Positions 38,485 to 51,508 of a DNA stretch of 64,000 bases are shown here, piece after piece. Under the pieces are notes generated by a model. That model worked only from the letters and a program-made list of their open reading frames with translations. It did not search any database and was not told the origin of the DNA. The stretch lies in NCBI GenBank assembly GCA_947579665.1, contig OX388349.1, forward strand, positions 23,282,459 to 23,346,458, in the 5' to 3' direction. The translations under genes were made by a program, and so were the position numbers. The first letter of the stretch is position 1. Each line of letters opens with the position of its first letter. Source of the stretch: Sympetrum striolatum. Lineage: Eukaryota > Arthropoda > Insecta > Odonata > Libellulidae.

Positions 38485-41320
38485 CACCCTCAAATTACGT
38501 TTTAACTAGTAAAAGAAATCTCCACAAGTCCGTGTATGTGTTTTATGTCTTTTATGTGGTCGTCTGTGTGTATGTTCGTCTTTGTGTCTGTTAAGTTCCA
38601 GTCACCAAATTCAACACTTGCTGTCTTTTCGATGAGTCCCCATCCGAATGTAACTGATTGAGAGCTTCGCGTGTTGATACCCTTCAATTATTTTTTCCGG
38701 AAGTGAAACTCATGGATGTTTTTTGTAGTAGAGAATAGGACCCAAGAAATGATTCAAATGAATTGTCATTTAGAATTGTGCTCAACATTGCTTGCAACTT
38801 CCTGATAAGGATTTCTGAGTCGCTCATTTCAGTCAAGTTTTGATTAAACCTCAATAATTGACAATATAAAATCATTTCCATAACTTCATCATTTCTGTAA
38901 TTCCTCAATATAATGCTCTCAATCACTCGATATTGCACGAAATGTTTTCTCAAGTAACCCGGGAATTTGATTAATTTTTATCTAGTGGACACAAGCAATC
39001 TGAATTTGAGTTACTGGATAAAGAAACTAATCGCTTGTATAGCTAATCAAATTGACTCCACACCAACTTCTCTGAGTACTCAAGTATTCAGTTCACTGTT
39101 CTATTAATCATTGCTACTTTGAAACCAAAAGCTTTCAAATTAATTAAAAAAAGAAGCAAGTACTTAAATGTTGAAATTAACACCATTTTTTTCATGTCTT
39201 TAGTAACAGTGTGTGTCTCTTTGTAACCCATGTCAATTAACGTAAAAGTACTGATTAGAGTGCTGGCTGATCCTTAAAAAAGATGATTTTTGACTAGCTT
39301 TTTGTGCACTCCTTCTAAAGAAAGGCAACTTGTGTTTGTCGTCTTTTTTTATGGTGTGGCGTCCCGTGTGTGAGTGAATCTTCCGCTTATCCCTGACTTC
39401 TTCTTGTACCACTGTAGTCAATTCTGGAACTCATTTACGCCGCGGTAAGTTTGAAGTTTACTTCTTATGATTACCCAAAACTGCAATGAAAATTTATTCC
39501 AAAGTAAAAAAACTTTCAAGTCCAATTCAAAGCTTCACACAGTATTAGTTCCAATTTCGTTCGCCTCTCTTCTTCGCGGTATTTCTTTGAAAACCCATTT
39601 AACGCCATCCGTTTATTTGGACAAATTGGTCTGCAACATCCGCGATGATTTTTTCGCACCCGTTGACTTATGGAATATTTAAGACAACATTGAATTTTTT
39701 GGAACATTCATTTTTTTCCATCTCCATAACCTTCCTATCATAGGCAAATTTATTTTGATTTCTCATGTCCCTCCTTCCGAGTTCTAGCTACACCAACACA
39801 AACTCAACATCGCGCGATTTCCGACGCCAGTTTTTTTGACGACGAGATCGGAATGAACTGAACTAATACTGTGTCATCCTCTCTCTATCTATCTTCTGTC
39901 CCCTTTCTGTCCGTGTTTTGATTATTGTATGAACTCCCTTAAGTAAATGTTGTGTCGTTAACATATTTTGTTCGATGCACTTTGGAGAACCGTTTATATA
40001 TTACCCTGAAATCCTATACTCCCTTTGTCCGCGTCTCATGTTGTGTCAATCCCAACACCCTGAACATCTCCCACTTCCCAGAAGCCTTCCCCATCTCATC
40101 CCATATCAATCCCATAATGCCCCGTTCCACTCTATGCCTCGATGGCTATTGAACCCTGCGATCTAAAAAAAACCATTCGGTTTCAGCTTCGATGTTTTTT
40201 CGAATGTCAGCTAACGATTTGCTCGCCGTGAAAAATAAGCACTGAAGGCCAATGTGCGGTAAAGAGCGAAAAGATGGGTCGCCATAATTATTCTCTCAGA
40301 CCCTCTTTACTGCTTTGGTTTTAAATGTTAAACTCGAACAGCGCTGTGTATCTTGTGTTGCTTGGGACAATTCATGGCTGAGGAATTTTTCATGGGAAGG
40401 AATTTTTCTCCTCGCCGTCTCAAAACAGTTTCACCACATTTTGAGTACTGATTTGGAATCATGTTGTTTCGTAAGTTTACTCTTTTTCCAAGAGGAAAAA
40501 ACATTCTGTAAAACTAACTGTCCTTGTTGATGTCAATGCGCTGTTCTTCAATTTTTAGAGACCGATCAAAGTGAATGAGGATTTTTGTCGTTTGGAAAAA
40601 GTCAGTATTCTTTCAATCCCACGACTGTTTGAAATCCATATCGAGGTGGCATTTGAAAAAAGTCCATTTTTTCAGATGAACGTTAAAACATTAACACCCA
40701 ATTGGTTTAAAAGAACGTGTTTATTCTCCCAAACTGTGATAATAACTGAATGTTTACGCTATTGCACTTTTGGTGGCACTCCATCGTTTTTTAATACGTA
40801 TATCTCTTCCTTACTTTCGTGTCTGAATGCTTGCAAAGAATCATTTTTTGAGCATGCCTTTTTTTACTTCTACTTGTTGTCATTGGCACATTTTTTTTCT
40901 TGTGTTCGAGGCCCGAATCACCCTCTTTCTCATACCTACTCACTTTCTTTTTTTTTTGAACTTTTAAATCCTCTTTCTGACCACTATTGGAAAGAGCAGC
41001 TTTATATGTGTGTGTGCTTTTTGTGTTCAATTTTTTCTTCCTCATGAGCCGATGACGTGTGCTTTCGAAGGCCTCTTCAGGGGGTTCTGTATCGAATGTG
41101 GATTAATGGAAATGAATGCTGATATTAAGGAGATTTCGGTATGAAGGGATTTTGGATGGGAGAGCGTAGAAGGGGCTCTGATGTAAGGATTGAAGGCAGG
41201 GGTTGGAACTGGAAGGGAAATTAGGAAGGGGTTAGGAGATGAATGGAGTTGGAGGATCCTTAGGGTAAGAAGATGTTAGTTCGGAGACAAACAGAATTGG
41301 TACTCAGTAGTCCCGTTATA

Positions 41321-41630
41321 CCTTCATTATAGCTCGTAATTAAGGAGGAAAATATAAAACAACACTTGGAGAACCCTCTGAACTATTTATTCATGTAACT
41401 TAGATAGTAACATTTCAGATACGTTGCAGAAGAGGTTAAAAATAGAACATACTGATACCTTCATTGTAGTTCGTAATTAAGGAAGAAAATGTAAAGCAAT
41501 ATTTGGGGAACCCTTTAAACAATGTATTCATGATAAATGGTAAAATTTCGGAATTATAGTATCAGAAGTAGTCTAGTATATAGTATCAGACCTTACGAAA
41601 GGGCATAAAAATAGTACAAACTGAATCATT
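41321..41630. repeat. Diverged tandem duplication, about 137 bp unit
   Basis: Copy A begins at 41,321 (CCTTCATTATAGCTCGTAAT) and copy B at 41,458 (CCTTCATTGTAGTTCGTAAT). Similarity continues through AATTAAGGAGGAAAATATAAA and a GGAGAACCCT/GGGGAACCCT block to about 41,630. Divergence is moderate. No coding content. Confidence 0.8.
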
Positions 41631-43020
41631 AAGTTATTCTGAAATAATTAATGACGTAGTAGAAAATAAAAATGTATATGAAGTAGAAGAAAGCTCTCTT
41701 TTCCAATGCTAATGATCGTTATTGTTTAAACTCTGTGAAAAATTTTATCGTTAGCTCGATGCAGGTTAAAGCATATTTTTCGACACAAATATTCCGCGAT
41801 TTAATAACCGAGCTCGATTTAACATGAATACTGAAAAAAGTACATTATGAGCGGATTTAATTCAAGTTGTAAGAGCTGCCAAGCATTCAAAGCGAGTTCA
41901 TTACCGGTGGAGTTAATTAAAAGAGATTAAACGCGTCTTTTATAAGAAGAAAATATCACGAGGTAGGGTTCCGCGTGAAATATCAAGACATCGTGAAAAT
42001 TTTTATTTTAAAAAATTACGCATGTTAGCAAAAGAACAATAGGAAGGAGGAGCTCTCGCATTCGGGTGAAACGTGAATCGTTGCTTGTAAGAGGCAGGAG
42101 AAAGAAAAGATTACGCGGAAGCGAAAATTGTTTTGGAGGAGATGCGCGGGATTCAATAGATGGAATGCGTGCACAAAGATTCATACATAGATAAAGGTCT
42201 TTGTTGGACTGCGATGAAAACAAAGGGCTCCCCTCCCAGTTCTAACACTTGAGATAATTAGAAGAGAACAGAGGTGGCGAGAGGGTTGGAGATTGAATGC
42301 GAACGGGGGGAGAGCGATGACGGGTGGAAAGTATGAGGAAAGGGGTGAGAATGGAAAGTGTAAAGAAGCAGGGGATTGAAGTATGCGCAAGATAAGGGGA
42401 ATGAAGGGTTGAATGGGACGAGTGGGAATAGAAATCATGAAGAATGAGAGCGGGAAATGAGACTGGAATTAGGAAGTGGGGAGGGGTTGAAAAGGAAGCT
42501 GATACGTAAGAAAATGGAGCCGGAAGGAAGTGAAGAACAAGGAGAGAATGGATGTGGAGATGTACGGGCTAAGATGAACTGGGGGAAAGCGGGAGTGGAA
42601 GATCGAGGAAGATTCTGTAGGAAATTTGAGGAATACGTGAATGGGAGATTTATTTGCGATGAATGGAGGAAGGCAGCGAGATTGGGCCGAGTTGCGGGGA
42701 GGAAACCTTGGTGGCTTAATGAGAAACGAGCCGAGAGAGATATATATTCAAGAATGCGAAAAGGTTAGTTACATGTCGAGTCGAAGATGAATAAAATACT
42801 ATACGTGCCTCTGCTAATACTTAGAGAACCCGCGCCTTAGATGAATTAAAAGTTTTTGTTTATTCTCGTATATGCTTTACTTACGTAGTAGTTGCTAATG
42901 CAAAAGTTATACGTTTCGTGAGATAGTTGTTAATTCTGTAAAGTGTCCGACGAAGTTAAATTACACCAATACGACGATAGTGTGTAAAAACAAAATGGAA
43001 ATGTATGTTATACAGTTACT

Positions 43021-43241
43021 GTTGTGTGAGAAAGATACAGATTTATGATAAAATGGTAATAATATTGTAATAGAGAGGAAATCATTTTAATATTATATAG
43101 AAGAGTACAATTTACTTGCGTAACTTAAAGAGTTGTATGAGAGAGATACAAATGTATGATAAAATGGTGATAATATTGAGAAGGAGAAGATAGTACTGTA
43201 ATAATATTTAAAAAGTACAGTTAACTTGTGTAACTTAAAGA
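43021..43241. repeat. Diverged tandem duplication, about 111 bp unit
   Basis: The units start at 43,021 (GTTGTGTGAGAAAGATACAG) and 43,132 (GTTGTATGAGAGAGATACAA). Both contain TATGATAAAATGGT(A/G)ATAATATTG and end near a TACTTG(C/T)GTAACTTAAAG-type block. It is non-coding intronic sequence. Confidence 0.85.
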
Positions 43242-44650
43242 ACCACTAGCAAGGAAAAAGTTGCTATCCATAATAACTGGAAGTAGGCAAATAGGTAAAA
43301 CACTGTTAGAATGTACACGTGAGACAAAGAGTCTGGTAACCGTCGTTGCTGATGGCAACTGTTAATAGAATGATTTTGTCCGGGTGGATCTCGAGCCTTA
43401 AATACTCTACGTTAGTCTTGTGCCCATAAACACTGTTAAATAATTTTCATGTTTTATGTGAGTAAATTACGGTTAAACAATATCACGTTGTATAATTAGA
43501 GGGATGAAGCTGCAGTATTAGTGAGATGGGGTGGAAGAGTGGTAAGGAATTGGAAGAGATTAAAGAGAAAAGACAGGTTACTTCGGCGAAGCCTGAATTA
43601 TATCCCGAGTACTTAGCCTTGAGGGAAAACCATTACGGGGGTGGACTGTGGAAGGGGTGAAGAAGGGCTGAGGCTAAATATTCCCACCTTCGAGTCAACC
43701 CTTCGGGGTAGAGAAGGAATGAGACAGATATAGGGGAAAACAAGACGGGGAATGGGAAATGAACAGGGGTGGAAAGATAGGGCGGAATTAAACGATCGGT
43801 GGGGGTGGAAAGCGTACTGGTAGGGCTGTGGCGAAGTTGGAATGATAGCAGGAGTAATTAGAGGGGGAGGACTCGAGCGGAAACGGATGGAGACTACATA
43901 CCAACCTGGGGTGTGGAACAACGATCTCTTGGACAACCATTAGCCATCAAGAAAGTTCGATGGTGAATTAAGCTAGGAGCCGAAAAATTTTGATTTATTA
44001 ACCTAGAAATAAAGGGATAAACTCGCTATCGCTAATGATGTGGGGATTGTGGATGTCTTAACAATGCCATCCCCGCGTAAAACTTGGTGAAGGGGTTGGA
44101 AGTGTGGTTGGGTGTGACAGGGAAAGGAGGGTGGAAAGGATATTGAATGTGGGGGATAGGGGAAGGAAAGTGGAGGGTTTTCCAATAGGATTGGGACTAA
44201 GACGGTTTGGGAGAGGGTAAAAACATGGAAAAGAAGAAATGGAGGTTTGGTAAATTGACGATGAAAGGAAAAGGAACGGAGAGGGGACAATGGGAGGGAG
44301 TTTGGGGATTAGGGCGAAGTGAGGGGACGGTGCAATGGCAAAGGTTAAGGACTAAGCTATGGATTTCAGGCGGACACTTGCCCCCGGAATCCCTTAGGTG
44401 AGTCAGAGGATTTAGTGAACCGCTGTCTGTTTGTTTCCTTGTTTATCTGTCGGCCACGCGGTCGCCCGGTAGCTTCCTCCCAAAGGTCCGAATCGAAAAC
44501 ACACGTTCGACTCAGCGCCGCAAGGGGGAGTTGAGAGATTCTTCCACCAGGCCAACCGACGTCAAAGGCACGCGGTTCGATGCCAGGAAGAACCCTCTCT
44601 CCCTGGCGGCGAAAACTTTTTTCGGTGTTTTTTGGTGTCGTAAACCTACG

Positions 44651-44690
44651 CCCCCACTTTCCCTTTGGCATAGCAAACGGAAAGTGGGGG
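44651..44690. repeat. 12-bp perfect inverted repeat with 16-nt loop
   Basis: CCCCCACTTTCC (44,651-44,662) pairs with GGAAAGTGGGGG (44,679-44,690). It lies 165 bp before the TTR exon acceptor. It could fold in the pre-mRNA. A B-box-like GGTTCGATGCC occurs at about 44,575, similar to the motif of the 58.5-60.8 kb array, so the patch may derive from a related element. That link is weak. Confidence 0.5.
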
Positions 44691-44855
44691 CTGACATTCA
44701 TCGGTGAGGGACTCACTAACAGAAAGTTCCAATCCCTTCCTGGACACCCCCAATCGTCGGTTTCTTTCGTGAACCCTCTACTCTGCTACGCCCACCTCGA
44801 CTCCCTCATTCCGGCCTACCTTTCCTGCCTCTTCCCTGCCTTCCCTACGCTGCAG

Positions 44856-44975
44856 GAGGGTGTCTGTGATTCGAGGACGAGTGGTCACACCCCAAGGACT
44901 CGGCATAATCGGCATCCGTGTGAGCGTCGACAGAGATTCCCGCTTCGGATTCACCCTCACCCGTTCCGGCGGATG
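44856..44975 (+). CDS. Ten-m/Ten-a: Teneurin exon: transthyretin-like domain, first part
   Basis: The exon starts after CTACGCTGCAG and ends at GTGAGT, phase 2 at both ends. It encodes [19 protein letters not shown], then [20 protein letters not shown], with the tryptophan codon split across the next junction. This is the conserved TTR/carboxypeptidase-regulatory-like beta-sandwich that follows the Cys-rich region. The frame was fixed by the splice phases of both neighbours. It is the last CpG-rich exon of the gene in this window. Confidence 0.95.
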
Positions 44976-47900
44976 GTGAGTATAAGACCCGTGCGTGATG
45001 GGCGCCATTTCAGCTCCATTATGCGCGTATGCGTGACATTGTCGATTATTGCCTCGAATGACTTTAATGAGAGTACGGAAATTGTAGCAAGTGTGCCGAG
45101 CTCGGAGAGGGACGTTCCCTCGGCAGTCACGTGCTCGCCAAGACGATTGTAGTTCGTGTGTTTCTCCGTTTCCGGATTAATCTTGATTAAGCGCGGGATC
45201 ACAGACGGTCAATTTGGAACGCGATATGTTATCGCCGACCTAAAAACACTTCCGTCCACGGCAATTTTCTCCGGCAGGGGAACGGTGTAAAACGAGCTTC
45301 AGAAAATGATATTACATGCTTTTCTTTAATGCCGCGAACTTCCCGAATCGACCGTGACTCATTCAAAATTCTCCAAAGAAACCGTTCCAGCCCGAGTAAT
45401 TGAATTTTCTCGTGATTGATTCCAATGATAAGTTTTATATTTAGCCGTACGACTGCCGAGGAAATAATCGATTGGAGCTCGCATGATTCCGTTCCATCAA
45501 TCAATTTGCACAAATTTCGCAAAAAGACTGTTAATGAAGCAATTACTGAAATTGTTAGGGAAATTCTCCATGAAGGGTCAGGGAAAATTGGATAATTCTT
45601 GACAGAAGATTTTCCTAAACAGTGTCAATTAACACCATTGCGCTCTTTGTTTCATAAACACCAACGTATTTCATTTGATAAACCTGCACTTTCAGCCTTA
45701 TTAAAGAACAACAATATGCAAGTATAAATACTAGGATTATTGTGAAATAAAAATACAAGTAAATGTACTAACTAATCTACTAAATGTAGAATTTTGATGG
45801 GCAAAGTCCACTTTGCCCATCAAAATTCTGTTCTAACATAACTAACAAACATAATTTATGTTTAACACCTTTTCCATGCTTCTGATATTCATGCTTTTAA
45901 CAACCAGTAAATGCAAGAATGCTGAAGTTTTATGGTTTATTTTCATCTTCATTATACATATAAAGATAAAAAGTCCATCTAAAGGTTTTATTTATAAATT
46001 AAAAAATTAACTTCTAATAAAAGTTATAACTATAATGCTGTTACGGTGGCTTTTTTCCAAGTCTCAAATATATATTTTCTAACAGCAATACTTATGAAGA
46101 GTACCAGAAAACTAGTTGGAAGACAAAGATTTTTTATATGCAACAGATGACAACAAAATTAATAGTTTATTAGTACACTAAGTGCCCTCCCAAAGCAAAT
46201 TTATAGCCAATCATGATGTAAAATTAAGTATTAATGATTAAATTTTGTCTAAACTTCATAATGACTAGCTCATAACCATAAAAGACAATCAGTATAAAAC
46301 ATATTAAAAGTTATCTAATGGCTTCATTATTCTAACAATATACAACAGAAAGTGCCACATACGTATAACATGAAATCAATGTTATCCTCTTTAGTATGGA
46401 CATTACTTATAATGGATGTAGCTTGAATCTACATATCATATAGCAATTTTAGATATTATCTATATTCCCCTAAAGTGTTCATTAAAATATAAAAAAAGAA
46501 ATACCTAATAAAGCAAAAGAATAATATTGTATTTAGTGACTTAGCCTGCTTAGGCAATTATTGAACCATAACAATGGATTAAGAAAACTTTTCCCAATTA
46601 AATTGAAAACATACACCTTTTGTTCTATGTTTTATTCTTGTCCCAGTATCTTTCTAAATTATCTAAAGAAACAGTAATATTTTGCAATTGGCACAAGGAT
46701 CTCCTTGGAAACTTAAAGATCCATTTCAAGTTTCTGATCTTGTCTGACTCTTTGCCTTTAATTATTCTTTGAGTATTTTTAAACATTTTGCCAAATCTCA
46801 TGATAAATCTCTAGTGCAACTAACTAACTTAATTTCACAATATTCCTAGAAGTTAACCTCACTTCCCATTTATTGTAATAATATTTATGCCTTAGAGGTA
46901 TTAAAATCATAAGAAAAGATATTTTAATCCCATTCCATAATAAAACACACAGCACAAAACTAGAAATCCCAGATTACGCAATATAATTATCGTATTTTTA
47001 ATTTCTCCCAAATTTTAAGATCAAACACAGTAAAACCCATATCACAACAGGCCACTGAAGGATTGAGCTAAGCTCAACATACTGTACATATAATGTGTGG
47101 TCAGCAAATTGTAATCAATTTGTGCTAATTAGTTTTACTAAGCCACTTTGGATCCACTACCTATTACTTTAGATACCTCCCCAATTTTTTAATGGTGTTT
47201 GGTCAACACCATGGTCCTCTTGGGGCAATGAACCCATAATTGCATTCGCCAAAGGCAATTGAGCTACATTCTTGACTGTTCAAATATATAAATTGATAAA
47301 TATTTTGATACCTTACTGTAAAATTACTTTTAAATTAATTAAATTTGTATTTGGAAGGAATTTTATTGAAGATTAATTTGAATTTATTGGGTTACATTTC
47401 AGGGATTGATAGCATGTGCATTGAAAAAATGTTGCTTAGACTAGAATTTTTATATACTAAGTGCTTCATTCATCATTTCCATAATCTTTCCGCAAACATC
47501 ATGTAAAAAGGAACACGTAATTATGTTGTAGGTGAAAATATCTCTGAAAGTTTTTTGGTGATTGTTATTAAATCTCTTTGGATACATAGATAGAAAAACA
47601 ATCAGCAAAATTACATTAAATTTAAAGTTGCTTGGACTTACACAAATCACTTGATGTTGATCTGCTTCATAAATCTGTACCAGTCATTAGACATCTGACA
47701 AAACTATCTAAAGTGATTGATAATATGTCATAAAACTAATGAAATAACAATATCTAAAAGCATGCTATCTATGAATAATTTATAATGCTATCCTGCATTT
47801 CACAATTTTTATGTTTTTGGAAGAGATTTTTTCATGTTAGAAGTATTTTTGTTCATACTTATGTTAGAAAAGACAATCTTACTTTTGACTGCCCATTGCA

Positions 47901-48699
47901 TTACCATAACTCACATTACATTTTAAGGTTTTCCAATTTTATGCTGGCAGAGCAAAACATTACGTAAATATCTCTTAAAAATATAATGTAGACCAGAAGA
48001 GAAATAAATTACAGATTAAGTGTGATATCCTGATAACTTCTATAGCATTAACATTAAAATAATAGCAATATATGCCAGGCTATGTAATATATAATGTAAC
48101 AGACTTTGTCATAATATTGTAAATAATGGCATGCCAAGAAATATATTACGCAAGATAAAGTTAAGTAGAATGTTTTTTACGTAATTCTAAGCCTCATATG
48201 CAGATCAATAACAAAATCATGTATTCAGTTTCTCATTTTAAAGGAGAAATGAAAAAAACTCATGTGAGTGCAAGAATAACACTTCCATAATGGAATGTTT
48301 GTCGATCTTAATGGTGATTTCAACTTGACTGCAATCTTAAGTTCAAAAATAATCTAAAAATTTTAGAGCAAACTGTACTGCAGCAATTGGCTAAGTTGAT
48401 TTCATTTTAAATGCCACAATAATGGAGTTCAAATATTCAAGGTATTTTCTGTTCATTTCTTCATTAAAATAATTTTTTCTCTTGATCATTCTAAGGTATA
48501 TTTGCAATTGCTTTGCAGCTTGAAATTGAATCATAAATAAATGAAATTCATATAATTTGACTTTTATTTGGTTCTATTGCGGTATTCTGGTAGTTTCTTT
48601 GAATCAACTCAAATGAAAATTCATATTGTTATTCAAAAATGTATGATTTGGTCATAAATTTTAATTCTTATCTTTATAATATACTTTTCCATTCATCAG
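44976..48699 (+). other. Intron, 3.7 kb, containing the CpG composition boundary
   Basis: The first 550 bp continue the CpG-rich style of the upstream sequence. After about 45,550, CpG dinucleotides almost vanish and the sequence becomes AT-rich with many TG and CA. A perfect 20-bp hairpin (45,788-45,829) lies just after the switch. The remaining 2.9 kb holds no gene or repeat that I recognise. Confidence 0.85.
45788..45829. repeat. Perfect 20-bp inverted repeat, 2-nt spacer
   Basis: The arms are 45,788-45,807 (AGAATTTTGATGGGCAAAGT) and 45,810-45,829, its exact complement, separated by CC. Perfect pairing indicates a recent origin or selection. It could be a tiny foldback relic. Confidence 0.9.
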
Positions 48700-49108
48700 G
48701 TTTGACGTTCTTGTCAATGGAGGCGGTGCAGTAACCCTACAATTCCAAAGGAGTCCATTCCTCCCTCTGACTCGCACTGTCTTTGTACCATGGAATCAAA
48801 TTGTGGTAGTCCCTCCCATCAGCATGTCTTTAGGAGGGGGCCCAAAGGGTACCTCCCCAATTGGGGCAGCAGGGGCAGATCCATACAGAGAGCAAAGTGG
48901 CCCCCGCCGCCTGTCTCTTTCTGCCCCCACAACATCTGCAACTCCACCTTTACAGCAATCATTGCCTCCACCCCCTCCTCTGGCGAGATATTCAAGGCCA
49001 TGCCAAGCACACAATACTGAATACATGCGCCCTGTAATATTCAGCACATGGCTCCCAGATGCTGTTGGTGGAGCACCTGGAGAGAATCTTGTATTTGCTG
49101 AGACACAG
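48700..49108 (+). CDS. Ten-m/Ten-a: Teneurin exon: end of TTR domain and start of FN-plug
   Basis: The acceptor TCATTCATCAG and donor GTGAGA give entry in phase 2 and exit in phase 0. The exon begins FDVLVNGGGAVTLQFQRSPF, followed by TRTVFVPWN, a hallmark of teneurins. A poorly conserved segment follows: GGGPKG, SLSAPTTS and QQSLPPPPPLARYS, rich in Gly, Ser and Pro and probably a surface loop. It ends RPVIFSTWLPDAVGG ... LVFAETQ, the first strand region of the FN-plug. This is the first exon after the CpG boundary, and its codons are visibly CpG-poor. Confidence 0.95.
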
Positions 49109-50063
49109 GTGAGATTTTTGTATAGTTAGATGGTCATAAAATATACAACAGAATGTTTGAAACAGAAAATATGGAGATTTTGGTAGAAAATGAAAAGATT
49201 ATATTCTTAGTTTATCTGCAAGTAATGTTAGTCGTACAAAATGTCATTGACATAATGATTGTATTGGAGAAACTGTAGACACCTACTCCCTAATTGTAAT
49301 AGATATCAAAGCCAAGCTTCATGGAATAAAAATTTCAATTTTATTTTAACAATATGAATATAGCGTTTTTAAAATAATATTTTTTCATTTTTAGAAGAGT
49401 ATGGTTTCCAAAATTGAATTTTTCTACTGTAAATAAATCTTTACCTAAGATTTAGGGGTCAGAGGATATGCCAATAAAGTTGAAGAACTGAATTCAAGTC
49501 CTAATCGTACAGATATTATTCTTCTCTATATCCTTTTTTTCTAAGACATGACTTGAAAACACTAATTAGTAAATATGCAAAGTTATTTCCTTTCTCTGAT
49601 CACTAATATTTTTAAATTATATTAGTTCATAACATTATGAAATGCTATAGATGATAGTTATATTGCACTGAAATTCTGAAAGAAAATGGTTAAATTACTA
49701 TCAGTGCAATTGTGCTTCCCAGTGAAAGCAAACTTCTGATATCATAATGGTGCTATAATTTCTCTGATGTATTGATTTATCTGATATTGTTCATGCATAT
49801 TTGTAGATCTGAATGATATAGCCTTCCTTCAATTGCAATTAATATCTAATTTTGCTAGATAAAAATATAATAAATTTCATTTTTCATAGCACTGTTCTCT
49901 CATGGCTCAGTTACTGATTTAGTTTTATTCAACAAATACACTTTCATTTGATATTTTCATTTAAAATTTGGCATTATTATTTGAAATTGCCTTTGAAAAA
50001 TGTAATTTTCATCATTTGCTCAAACATTATTCATTATCTCATCAATTAAACTTTCTTTTTCAG
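49109..50063 (+). other. Intron, 955 bp
   Basis: It is AT-rich and CpG-poor. I see no repeat or coding sequence. The acceptor tract is CTTTCTTTTTCAG. Confidence 0.85.
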
Positions 50064-50321
50064 ATACTGCAAGAAAGTATACCGATTCCTGGATCTTTCC
50101 TGTACCTGCTCTACCATAGCAGCAAAGCTCCTGGTTACCTGGCAACTCTTCTGATGCGTTTGACTCCTTCTCCATCTCCCACATTCCCTTTTCCATCATC
50201 CTTAATCTTGGTACATCTCAGAGTTGAAGTTGAAGGGTCTGTGTTTGAGAAATCATTTGAAGCTGATCCTGGATTGGAGTATACATTTGCTTGGAATAAG
50301 AGAAATGTTTACAAGCAAAAG
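50064..50321 (+). CDS. Ten-m/Ten-a: Teneurin exon: FN-plug, middle part
   Basis: This exon has phase 0 at both ends and 86 codons. It encodes [35 protein letters not shown], a Pro/Ser-rich insert ([11 protein letters not shown]), then [20 protein letters not shown] and [12 protein letters not shown]. The last motif is highly conserved. The FN-plug is a fibronectin-like domain that closes the bottom of the YD-shell barrel in known teneurin structures. The Pro/Ser insert replaces a charged loop usual in other insects and is probably lineage-specific. Confidence 0.95.
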
Positions 50322-51508
50322 GTAGGATTCGTGAAATATCAGTTCTCTAATGTTTAATGTAAATTTTAGCTAATAAATAGCATCATGTTTTTAAGGAAAA
50401 GATAATAATCATTTTGGTATTTCTCTCATTAATGGAAACATCACTGGAAAGAATTTTCTTTATTATACAGTATTCCTTTGTTTCCATTATTGCTTAGAAA
50501 TATTTCTCACATTCACATAAGAGGTTAGTATTATAATTATCTAAATCATATAAATATAGGAAAATTGTGAAAAAAGCCCTCGAATTATGTTATTACAATC
50601 CATTATTTGCTCTTGTAAAAAAAAATTTTCATGATACCAATATTTTATATCCAAGAGAATTGACATTCATAGTCTACAAATACCCTGAGAAAATCTTAAG
50701 TTAAGAGTTAGACACCAATAATTACATAAAACCATAGGAACAGTCATATTGAATGATTTTCATTCATATTGGTATAAACTTGAAGTTTTTGGCCTTTGAA
50801 CCAGATATTCATCGTAAAATAAATATAGAATATCTCAATTATCTAATTTAGAAATAAGTAGCTATTTACATTTAATGATCAAATGCTGTTTTTTCACTGT
50901 TGTTTTAAGGACATCTTTATCATAGATAAATACTTATTCAGCTTAGATGATAGCCCCTTAAAAATAATTTTAATTTCGTAGTGATTAGTAGTAGCAGTAC
51001 TAATGTAGCTGTGATAATTATTTATTTTCCTTTATACTTCATACACCAGTCTCTTCTCCCTGCATTACAGATTAACTACTATTTTATGGTTTGCTATAAT
51101 GTTCTCAAGATATACCTGGCTAAGATCAAACAATCTACTATGTGAATAAAAAGTTATGACAAAAATTACTGTATAATTATAAGTATAATTATGTATATAA
51201 TGATCAATGATTTTTTCATAAATTTTAAGATCTCAAATTAGTAAATTAAATATGTCTATTATTTCATTAACTCATCATTAAAAATCTTTATATACAGTGA
51301 TTACAAATATCTTTCTTGATTTTAGGCCTACTTGTCATTTCTTTTTATTAAAATTTTGTACATGAGGGTCAATTTATGCACAAGTGTATACAGTAACTTA
51401 AAAGTTTTCTCTCACTCAATGCATTTCATCTGCAACAATAATGTTATCAATTGATTCAAAACAACTCTGCTCATTTAGTTTATTGCTCTACTTTATTGCC
51501 GTTTTCAG
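50322..51508 (+). other. Intron, 1.2 kb
   Basis: It is AT-rich and almost free of CpG. I see nothing else in it. Confidence 0.85.

Larger units (their letters stand above)
36433..44855 (+). other. Intron, 8.4 kb, between Cys-rich and TTR exons
   Basis: From about 36,560 to 41,040 the + strand is largely pyrimidine-rich, including a CT microsatellite (38,423-38,484). From about 41,050 to 44,400 it turns purine-rich. Two diverged tandem duplications (41,321-41,630 and 43,021-43,241) and a 24-bp direct repeat (38,137-38,184) are present. The last 450 bp before the exon are GC- and CpG-rich with a 12-bp inverted repeat (44,651-44,690). No gene was recognised; long frames here reflect low-complexity sequence. 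Confidence 0.8.

Noticed and set aside
40571..41047. 158-codon open frame rich in Phe, Ser and Leu
   Set aside because: Explained by the pyrimidine-rich tract of the intron; low-complexity translation without a domain.
48796..49047. Antisense open frames opposite the FN-plug exon
   Set aside because: They are shadows of the conserved coding exon on the + strand.
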